A stretch of 28,551 nt of DNA, taken from the NCBI GenBank assembly GCA_964435475.1, contig CAYSZB010000028.1, positions 1 to 28,551 on the forward strand, given 5' to 3'. A program made the position numbers and the translations under genes. Within the stretch, counting starts at the first letter, position 1. Each line of letters opens with the position of its first letter. The stretch comes from CAYSZB01 sp964435475. GTDB lineage: Bacteria > Chloroflexota > Anaerolineae > Anaerolineales > Anaerolineaceae. Below, piece by piece: positions 7,072 through 14,430 of the stretch. The notes beneath the pieces are model-generated. The model was not told where the DNA came from. It made no database searches and saw only the letters and a list, made by a program, of their open reading frames with translations.

Positions 7072-7108
7072 AAAAACTGCCCGCTTTTTTTAAGCCCAGG
7101 CAGTTTTT
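7072..7108 (-). terminator. Hairpin terminator of the glycan operon
   Basis: Perfect 10-bp arms aaaaactgcc (7072-7081) and ggcagttttt (7099-7108) enclose a loop that can form a further GCTT/AAGC stem. Read on the minus strand, the stem is followed by a short T-run, and it lies about 140 bases after the stop of the last gene of the long operon. The plus strand also has a T-run (7104-7110), so it may work in both directions. Confidence 0.6.
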
Positions 7109-7244
7109 TTATTCCTGGATTATTGCAGCTTTATATCCACAGACCTGGTCAATATGACCCCTCCCCAGAGGAAGAATGGCAGAGTATCCTTAGTTGAAGA
7201 GGGTAATAACCTGGTCGCAATGAGCATGCATGTATCAAATAATC

Positions 7245-8258
7245 TTACCCTCCCAGGCTATCAAAAATCTCATTCGCCCAATTCGAGAATTCATCCTTCC
7301 AGCGGCTGGCATGACGCTGCGCAGATCTCACCAGCCAGGACTTGCTCTCGCAGGCACCAAAGCCATGATTGCCTTTCATAAGTCCCAGGAATTTGGCTGG
7401 TACTCCCTTGGCAACCAGGGCTTCATAATAATCCACACTGCCCTGGAAGGGCACCAGGAAGTCGTTCCTGGCATGGCAGATGAACTGCGGCGGATCGCCA
7501 GATTCGACATGGTATTTCAAAGTAAATTGCCTGGCAAGCTTGTTGCGTTGAGTCTCATCACGCAGTTGCTCGCGATCTATAAATGATTCCATGAAAACCT
7601 TGTAGGTTTCCAGGTCGATAGCCGGGTAAACCAGGCCAGCCAGCGCTACGGATGCATCCGTTTTATCAATTTCATCTTCTTCGTACCCAGGGTAACTCAC
7701 CGGGGCATTGCGCAGTAAATTCAACAAATTGCCACAGCAATTTCCACCTGCTGAGAATCCCACCATGCCGATCTTGCGGGGATCAATACCATAATCCGCT
7801 GCGTGGAAACGAATATGTCGCACTGCCCTCTGCAGATCAAGGGTTGGCACCGGGTAAAGATAGGGATAACTTCGATACCACAAAACAAAACAGCTGATGC
7901 CTGCTTCATTAAGGAATTTTGCGATACCTGTGCCTTCATTATCCATGGATTTGTTTAAGTAGCCTCCACCCGGCACAGTGATAATGCAGCGGTCACTACC
8001 TGCCACTAAGTGTGGGATAAGGAAGGGAACATCTTCAAAAGTCTCTTTTGCAATGCCAGTCTTGATCTCCGTGTTGTAGACCAGGGTGTCATTACCGCTC
8101 ATATCTTCATTGAACTCAACTTTTCTTTTGAAGATTCCGGGGTGCTTGATCAAGATCTCCAACTGGCTGTATTCGGGGTGAATATCCATGACCTCCAGCT
8201 TGCTCTTGCCCGTGTTGTAGGGGATGTTCTCTCCCCAGATCTTAATTTTTTCTTCCAT
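7245..8258 (-). CDS. Alpha/beta-hydrolase, putative glycan esterase
   Basis: A 337-residue cytoplasmic serine esterase of the acetyl-xylan/feruloyl-esterase-like alpha/beta-hydrolase group. The oxyanion motif PGGGY is at 96-100, the nucleophile elbow GFSAGG at 167-172 with Ser169, the acid Asp266 in ARNDFLVP, and the base His298 in GNHGFG. All three triad residues are present. The ATG at 8258 has AGGAGAT about 5 nt upstream and is preferred over an in-frame start at 8282. No signal peptide is present. It is the last gene of the operon, 26 nt after the large glycosidase, and probably removes acyl groups from imported oligosaccharides. The exact acyl group cannot be read from the sequence. Confidence 0.8.
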   Translation of the reverse strand: MEEKIKIWGENIPYNTGKSKLEVMDIHPEYSQLEILIKHPGIFKRKVEFNEDMSGNDTLVYNTEIKTGIAKETFEDVPFLIPHLVAGSDRCIITVPGGGYLNKSMDNEGTGIAKFLNEAGISCFVLWYRSYPYLYPVPTLDLQRAVRHIRFHAADYGIDPRKIGMVGFSAGGNCCGNLLNLLRNAPVSYPGYEEDEIDKTDASVALAGLVYPAIDLETYKVFMESFIDREQLRDETQRNKLARQFTLKYHVESGDPPQFICHARNDFLVPFQGSVDYYEALVAKGVPAKFLGLMKGNHGFGACESKSWLVRSAQRHASRWKDEFSNWANEIFDSLGG

Positions 8259-8284
8259 CAATGATCTCCTGACTTTTACCAAAA

Positions 8285-10951
8285 TTATTTCTCTTGATCC
8301 TGGATGAACAACCGTACTGTTCCGGTGATGCCGGTTGGGTCTTTGGCCTTACCGCTCTTCAGCCGTTCCAAAAAGCTGCGATTCCTTGCGGCTGCCCGCT
8401 CCCGTTCCAGGGTGGTGGAAACTTCGATGACAAGAGTATTCCTGCCAGGCTTTGCCAGCTCTGTGATATCAAATACGAATCTCGGCACGATCTGGATGCC
8501 TGCACTGACACCATTCACAAACGCCTCCACACCCTCCCAGGCTTCACTGACCTCCAATACCAACTTGTCGCCAGCTCTTTGCAGTTCGAACTCATTTTCA
8601 TAGCGTACAAAACCGGAGAATTTGGGCTTTTCCTTTGCCAGGTCATCCGGTAGGGATACCTCTCGTCTTTCTCCAAATTGCGGGTAATCAATGCTCCGGC
8701 ACAAACTGCGCTGCCAGGTCTTGAGCAGGGCAATCTCGCGACCGGAAGCGACCAGGGGTTCCTGCAAGACCTGTTGACCCTGATCGTCAAACACGACGAT
8801 CAGGCTTTTAAAAGGTGGCAACTTGATCGAGAGCGTGCTGCCTTCTGCATCTGGCTGGCAGTTAACAGTCTCCAGGTGATTATCCCAGGCATCATAGGCA
8901 TACGCTCTTCCCTTTACTGGCACTTTCACCTCGCCCTCATATAGGGAGGCAGCTTCATTGACAAACATAAAGATGTCATCATCAATAACGTAATGATAGT
9001 AGCGCAGGCGATTGCTGACCGGTGAGATGGAGATCTCAGGAACTCCTTTTTCATCCAGTAATTCTGCCAATTCTTTCAAAGTGGTCACCCTGCTACCATC
9101 CAGCTCAGAAAGCTGGGCTTTATCCCCATTAAAGATGCCGATCGGAAGGGCATCGATAAAGATCACCGGGAAGCCCATTCGTGTCAACTTACCCACCGAC
9201 CTGGCAAAGTCGGCTGAAACAAATTCTGCAGTTGGCACAACCAGCGCCTTGTAGGTGTTTCCGTTGACGGTCAGCCCATTTGAAAGGTCGGTTCGGAAGC
9301 GCTCAACCTCACTGAACACATCGCTGGGAACAAAATCATAATTGATCTGGCGGTCAGCCAGCACACGGGCGGGTTTCTGCATTAACATGCACTTGCCGGT
9401 CCATTCCGCTTCGCCGTGATACAGGATCGCCACCGGGGTGACTGCTTTGCCGTCAGTGATCAACTCACAGATTCGGTTCATGTATTGCATCAAGTAACCA
9501 AAAGCCCGGTATTGCGGGTTATGGCCATGGGCGTAGAAATGGGGCGGACAATCCGGGTCAGGGAAAGCCTTGGGGCTGAAGGCATGCGGCACGTAGTGGT
9601 TGACACCACGTACCATGAAGTGGTCTGCCAGGTATTTCTCAAGGCGCAGGCTTTCGTTCCAACCATAATTGCCAAAGATCTCGCACATTGTGCGGCCTTT
9701 TTTAAGTGGATCTATCACTGCATGGGAACTCCCCAACCGGCCAAGCGTATAGTGATAGAATTCGCCATCCCGGGGTAGAAAACGCATCCAAGATTTGGGT
9801 TCATCCTCACCCTGGGGATAAACCTGCCCCCCAATGTCATCAATACCTGCCATGTCCTGGCCGGCCAAACCACGGAAGAAGTGTCCCAACGAAGCGCCTG
9901 TCCTGGCATGCTTGTTGTTATCTTCGATCACATGCCCGATATACTCCACCCCATGTGCCCGGCACCAATCGCCTACCTGGAAGGAGAAACCCTTCTCGAC
10001 CAGGCGGGTCACTGCATCCATATAGGCATAACGTACTCGTGCGGTTAGATCCTTGTCCAGGTCATTTTCCCAAAGACACCCCAGGTTCTTTTTCCATTCC
10101 ACACCCAGTACTTGCTGCAGCCTGGATTCGAGCGTCTTGCTCCAGGGAAGTGGCTGAACGGTGCCCAACGGGTTATTGAAATTTAGATACCCCCCATTTC
10201 CCAGTTCAGGCTCATCTGAAAAGAACCCGGCTATGGTCTTGCCAAAATCATCTGCATAATGGGTGTAATGCGGCTCATACACCGCATCGATCAACACCCG
10301 GCAGGATTTTTCATCAAGCATATTGATGTAATGTTGGTGCATACCTCCCTTGCGGGTCAGTTTACACATCGAGACCTTCCATTCACCAGGGGTTGGCTGC
10401 CAACGCAGTTCATTGCCCTTCACCAGGTCGGTCAGTTCGTCCTGTTCATCGCCATCCAAACGGTATGCAGTCACACACAGCAGGGTATCATCAGAAAAAG
10501 CGCGTGGTTTCTGACCCATGCCGATCATTTTATCGATAAAGGTCTTTTTTTCTTTGCTGGTTCTAAGGAAATTTTCAATATCAATGCGAACATCTTCGCC
10601 AACTTTACAGACAATGCTTTTTTGCACGATATACTGGCGGCATAATTCCTCGGGGGCATCTTTCAAAGCCCCATTGGCGTAGCCGGTCGGGAAATGGCTG
10701 TCATCCAGGATCCACACCTTCATCGAACGTTTGCGTGCTTCATCAAGGATAATGTCCATATCCTGCCACCACTTTTGACCGCAGAAATCGGGATGCGGAC
10801 GACTTTCAACACAGATCGCGCCGATATTGCTTTGTTGGATGACCGCCATATATTTGCGCAATGTGGCGTCATCCTCGCCATGCTGCCAGAAAAATGGCAG
10901 GATGTAATTTCCGCCCTTGCCATCTAGAAGATTCTTTATTTTTGAATTCAT
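8285..10951 (-). CDS. GH106-related glycosidase, putative rhamnosidase
   Basis: An 888-residue intracellular glycosidase. The N-terminal barrel begins PFFWQHGEDD, then shows GAICVESRPHPDF and VWILDDSHFPTGYANG at about 80-94. This layout is typical of the GH106-like enzymes often annotated simply as glycosyl hydrolase. Acidic residues in GFFSDEPELG (Glu247 and Glu249) and in EYIGHVIEDNN are catalytic candidates, but I cannot assign roles. The last about 130 residues form a galactose-binding-like jelly roll with EAWEGVEAFVNGV and GRNTLVIEVSTTLERERAAARN. The ATG at 10951 has AAAGGA about 12 nt upstream; an upstream in-frame start at 11017 would overlap the preceding gene. The alpha-L-rhamnosidase role is a family-based guess. 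Confidence 0.65.
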   Translation of the reverse strand: MNSKIKNLLDGKGGNYILPFFWQHGEDDATLRKYMAVIQQSNIGAICVESRPHPDFCGQKWWQDMDIILDEARKRSMKVWILDDSHFPTGYANGALKDAPEELCRQYIVQKSIVCKVGEDVRIDIENFLRTSKEKKTFIDKMIGMGQKPRAFSDDTLLCVTAYRLDGDEQDELTDLVKGNELRWQPTPGEWKVSMCKLTRKGGMHQHYINMLDEKSCRVLIDAVYEPHYTHYADDFGKTIAGFFSDEPELGNGGYLNFNNPLGTVQPLPWSKTLESRLQQVLGVEWKKNLGCLWENDLDKDLTARVRYAYMDAVTRLVEKGFSFQVGDWCRAHGVEYIGHVIEDNNKHARTGASLGHFFRGLAGQDMAGIDDIGGQVYPQGEDEPKSWMRFLPRDGEFYHYTLGRLGSSHAVIDPLKKGRTMCEIFGNYGWNESLRLEKYLADHFMVRGVNHYVPHAFSPKAFPDPDCPPHFYAHGHNPQYRAFGYLMQYMNRICELITDGKAVTPVAILYHGEAEWTGKCMLMQKPARVLADRQINYDFVPSDVFSEVERFRTDLSNGLTVNGNTYKALVVPTAEFVSADFARSVGKLTRMGFPVIFIDALPIGIFNGDKAQLSELDGSRVTTLKELAELLDEKGVPEISISPVSNRLRYYHYVIDDDIFMFVNEAASLYEGEVKVPVKGRAYAYDAWDNHLETVNCQPDAEGSTLSIKLPPFKSLIVVFDDQGQQVLQEPLVASGREIALLKTWQRSLCRSIDYPQFGERREVSLPDDLAKEKPKFSGFVRYENEFELQRAGDKLVLEVSEAWEGVEAFVNGVSAGIQIVPRFVFDITELAKPGRNTLVIEVSTTLERERAAARNRSFLERLKSGKAKDPTGITGTVRLFIQDQEK

Positions 10952-10992
10952 TTGATATTTTTTCCTTTGTGCATTAAGGTGAGTTCTATCTG

Positions 10993-12078
10993 TTAAATAT
11001 AATCCTCGATCCGCCACTCATTTTTCCATTCGATGACTGGTCTTTCGCCTTCCCATCTTATCGGTAACCAGACATAATCCGCGATACTTGTGTTGTTAAA
11101 ATACAACTTCTTTCTCCCGGAAAGTGGACCTGCTTCCTTGGTCGTCTCATCGGGTCCCATGTTTTTCAGGTTTCGTTCATTTTGCATCGCTTTTTCTATC
11201 GTCTTGAGTACTTGTTGGGTTAACCAGGCATTAAATCTGCCGGGCTTCCAACGATCAGCGCAAGCAATGTGAAGGTCGGTGCCAGGCACTTTCAGCACAC
11301 AGGAGATCTGCGAAGCAAACGATGTGTGGGTCTCATCCCCGGGATGGGGATCGCCCAGGTCTACATATTCAGCGTGGAAATCATTAAACACCGCCACCCT
11401 GCTGGGGTTGGGGAAATAGCCAGTGGTACCGGATGTAAAGAGGTAATGTTTTCCTTTACGGGCAAAGTAAGCCGGGGCTTCACGGCTGAAAGGAGGGGTC
11501 AATCTCATATAATGCGTGGAGTATTCGCCTGTCACACCGGTGTAATCATCGGTCAGAGTGGCAGTCACGATCTCAAAGTGGGGCCGGTCAAAAATGAAGT
11601 ATGCTTTCCCGCTTTCCTGGTCGATCACCAGTGTGAAATCGCCGGTGTCCATCTTCAATGGCTTATAGACCTTGTGAACAAACTCGTAAGGTCCAAAAAA
11701 GTCGTCTGCCTGCATCACGCTCATGAACTGGTTTGTCAAACCAGCCATGATCTTCAACCAGGCGATATACTTTCCGGTCTTCGCACAATAGATGATATGC
11801 GGTCGATCCATGCAGTATGTCGGGTGGAGCGGTGATTGCAGGTCATCCGGTTGAGGTGGAATGATCAATCCTCTATCCTCCCAGTTATAGAGATCACTGG
11901 ATGTATAACAGCGCACTCCCCAATGCCAGACAGCCCGCAGAGGCTTGGTATGTTCTTTGTTCTCACCATACCAGTAATACAAGCCATCTTTGTAAAACAC
12001 GCTACCGCCATGTGCTTGGATCCTTTGTCCATGGGTGTCCAGCCAGACCTGTCCGGGTCTAATACTCGTATATTTCAT
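10993..12078 (-). CDS. GH43 enzyme, exo-galactanase-like
   Basis: A 361-residue single-domain five-bladed beta-propeller of GH43. Its blades include IQAHGGSVFYKDGLYYWYGE (20-39), MDRPHIIYCAKTGKYIAW, GDFTLVIDQESGKAYFIFD and SREAPAYFARKGKHYLFTSG. Glu200 in SREAPAYF is the expected general acid, and Asp147 in TGDFTL the pKa-modulating residue. The first blade has QAHGG where many GH43 enzymes have the general-base Asp. This is the pattern I associate with subfamily 24-like exo-beta-1,3-galactanases. The ATG at 12078 is preceded by an AGGAGAT ribosome binding site. There is no signal peptide, so it acts on imported oligosaccharides. Family assignment is firm; the galactan substrate is inferred. 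Confidence 0.78.
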   Translation of the reverse strand: MKYTSIRPGQVWLDTHGQRIQAHGGSVFYKDGLYYWYGENKEHTKPLRAVWHWGVRCYTSSDLYNWEDRGLIIPPQPDDLQSPLHPTYCMDRPHIIYCAKTGKYIAWLKIMAGLTNQFMSVMQADDFFGPYEFVHKVYKPLKMDTGDFTLVIDQESGKAYFIFDRPHFEIVTATLTDDYTGVTGEYSTHYMRLTPPFSREAPAYFARKGKHYLFTSGTTGYFPNPSRVAVFNDFHAEYVDLGDPHPGDETHTSFASQISCVLKVPGTDLHIACADRWKPGRFNAWLTQQVLKTIEKAMQNERNLKNMGPDETTKEAGPLSGRKKLYFNNTSIADYVWLPIRWEGERPVIEWKNEWRIEDYI

Positions 12079-12141
12079 TCACATCTCCTGGTCAAATTAA
12101 CTGGAAGCCACTTTTTCAAATGAACTGTCTCACTAGACGAC

Positions 12142-14397
12142 TTATTTCTTCACCTTGTTGAGCTGGGCATTCAGCGCGTACAACATCTCCTTGGGCAATT
12201 TATCACCCACCATCATGGCAATGCGTTCAATGGTAAATCCCATAGCCATTTTTGCCGATGCTTCGTTGCTCTTGAATTGGCTGCCCATGGCATTTTCTTC
12301 GCTCGACATGCGCTGCATCATCTGTCCCACAAGCCCTGCAGTCTGCGGGTTGCTCATCAGGTCTCCAATCGTATCCCGGATTGAAAAGTAACCCTCCGGG
12401 AATTCAAACCCAACCTGCTTCCCATCCTTGTCAAACCAGTTTGCCACCGAACCGGTGATGGCATTGAAAAAATAGCCCGGGTTGGGTTGCTCAACCCGTT
12501 TAATGGTACTCCTGTCGCTTAAAGCACCACAGGTTGCCTCAATTTCATTTTCGCCCTTTTTAAGTGGCACAGAGAATGAAAATACCTTTGATCCCTGTTG
12601 CTGCTCAAAAAAATCACCATTGACCCGCAGAGTCACGTTGTCCTGGTTGGTATAGACCTTGACCTGTGTGATCTCCTCACAACGATCTACATAGCGCTTG
12701 CCGGTGATATGTACAAAAGGATCCTTGGAAAAATGGGCTTTATGAATAAAAAAGCTGTCTTTCCTGGTCTTGCGATCAAAGGTCACCAAACCCTTGTGGT
12801 TCTCACCAGGTACCCCCCCTTCATTTCGTATATCTGAACCAAAGTCAAACATGTTCCAACAGTAACTACCCCAGATGAAAGGTCTGCTCATAATGGCATC
12901 CAGTAGGTCCTCGTGGTAATAAGCCTGGTATTCCTCGCTGTAATCGCCCTGTCTTGGCTCGGATGTATGCCATTTAAGCACCGCCTCACAGCCATACTCA
13001 GAAAACCCTAAGGCCACATCCGGCCTTTCTTTATGGAAATTATCCAGCCATGGACCGTTCATATCCACTGTGCCGCCATACCAGCCAAAATAATGGTTGT
13101 AGGCACTGAGATCCGATAATCCGACCATGGGGCTGTCGATCTCCAACATGCCGATATGCGCCATGACTGTGGACCGGGTCTTATCCAGGGTATGTACCAG
13201 GTCGTTCAATTCGTGATGGATCCGGATCAATTCATCTGACACGCCATCAAAGGTGATTTCGTTGGATAATCCCCAGCAGACGATTGACGGGTGATTGTAA
13301 TTCTGGATGACCAGTTCTTTCATCTGCGAAATGGCATTATCATGGCCGTTGCCAAGCATCTTCGAGATGAATGGGATCTCCGCCCACACCACCATACCGT
13401 GTGCATCACACAGGTCATAGAAATACTGATCATGCTGGTAATGTGCCAGGCGAATGGTGTTGGCCCCCACCTCCTTGATCAGTTCGATATCCTCCAGGTG
13501 ATCTGCCTTGCTGATTGCATTGCCGATTCCGGGGCGGTCCTGGTGGCGGTTGACACCCCGCAGAGGGTAACTTCTGCCATTGAGGAAAAAACCTTTGTCC
13601 TTATCCACATGGAATGAACGAATCCCAAAATGAACCTGCTGTTCGTCCAGAACCGTCCCAACAGAATTGATGATCTGCACTTTTGCAATATACAAATAGG
13701 GGTCCTCCAACCCATTCCACAGGTGGGGCTTAGCGATCTCCAATAAAAAGCTGGGGTTTTCAGCAGGCTGGGCAACTTCCCAAACGTTCTTCCCTTCACC
13801 ATCCAGGATTTGTAGCTTGAGGGTTTGTCCGGGTTGAGGATAGCTGACATAGGCATCCACAGTGACATGTGCGTGATCGCCTTCAACCACTGGTGTCACT
13901 GCCACGCCACTACCGCCAAAGTGATCCAGGTCAAAATGGCTCTTCTCGACCATGATGAGGTTGACATCCCGATACAAGCCACCATAAAAGGTGAAATCTG
14001 CCATTTGTGGATAGCAAAAATCATTGATCCCATTATCTACCGCCACAATCAAGTGGTTGTCGGTATTAAACTTTAACTGCGCGGTAATGTTAACCCGGAA
14101 GGTTGAATAGCCACCCTCGTGGTGGCCAACCTTTTCGCCATTGAGATAAACATCGGCAATTGATGCAGCAGCATTGAATTCAAGGTAGATCTCTTTACCA
14201 TCTGTTTGTGCAAGTTTGAGATCTTTCTTGTACCAGCAGCGTCCACGGTAGTAATCCCCCCCACCATCCTGTCCATCCTTTCCATTCCAGGTATGCGGCA
14301 GGTTGATAGGCTCACCAGCACGGTTTTGAACCTGCTCTAAAGTGATATTCTCCTTAATAAATTTCCAGTCGGCATTGATGTTGATCTTCTCTCTCAT
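12142..14397 (-). CDS. GH2 beta-galactosidase with C-terminal helical module
   Basis: A 751-residue cytoplasmic GH2 enzyme. The sugar-binding domain spans about 1-150 (LPHTWNGKDGQDGG, DVYLNGEKVGHHEGGY), an immunoglobulin-like domain about 160-260, and the TIM barrel about 262-560. The acid/base Glu380 lies in CWGLSNE and the nucleophile Glu467 in FSEYG; PLRGVNRHQDRP at 278-289 is the usual barrel entry. After a beta domain, residues about 671-748 form a helical module beginning FSIRDTIGDLMSNP and ending LPKEMLYALNAQLNKVK. A similar module ends the esterase encoded at 19360-20364. The ATG at 14397 has AAGGTG 5 nt upstream. Beta-galactosidase is the likeliest activity; beta-glucuronidase or another GH2 activity remains possible. 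Confidence 0.85.
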   Translation of the reverse strand: MREKININADWKFIKENITLEQVQNRAGEPINLPHTWNGKDGQDGGGDYYRGRCWYKKDLKLAQTDGKEIYLEFNAAASIADVYLNGEKVGHHEGGYSTFRVNITAQLKFNTDNHLIVAVDNGINDFCYPQMADFTFYGGLYRDVNLIMVEKSHFDLDHFGGSGVAVTPVVEGDHAHVTVDAYVSYPQPGQTLKLQILDGEGKNVWEVAQPAENPSFLLEIAKPHLWNGLEDPYLYIAKVQIINSVGTVLDEQQVHFGIRSFHVDKDKGFFLNGRSYPLRGVNRHQDRPGIGNAISKADHLEDIELIKEVGANTIRLAHYQHDQYFYDLCDAHGMVVWAEIPFISKMLGNGHDNAISQMKELVIQNYNHPSIVCWGLSNEITFDGVSDELIRIHHELNDLVHTLDKTRSTVMAHIGMLEIDSPMVGLSDLSAYNHYFGWYGGTVDMNGPWLDNFHKERPDVALGFSEYGCEAVLKWHTSEPRQGDYSEEYQAYYHEDLLDAIMSRPFIWGSYCWNMFDFGSDIRNEGGVPGENHKGLVTFDRKTRKDSFFIHKAHFSKDPFVHITGKRYVDRCEEITQVKVYTNQDNVTLRVNGDFFEQQQGSKVFSFSVPLKKGENEIEATCGALSDRSTIKRVEQPNPGYFFNAITGSVANWFDKDGKQVGFEFPEGYFSIRDTIGDLMSNPQTAGLVGQMMQRMSSEENAMGSQFKSNEASAKMAMGFTIERIAMMVGDKLPKEMLYALNAQLNKVKK

Positions 14398-14430
14398 AGT
14401 TGCACCTTTATCGCTTCAGTTTTTGTAAAC

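Noticed and set aside
7029..7073. TTG start for the cysteine-cluster gene at 7073
   Set aside because: It falls within the terminator hairpin, and the extra 15 residues are basic and non-conserved in character.
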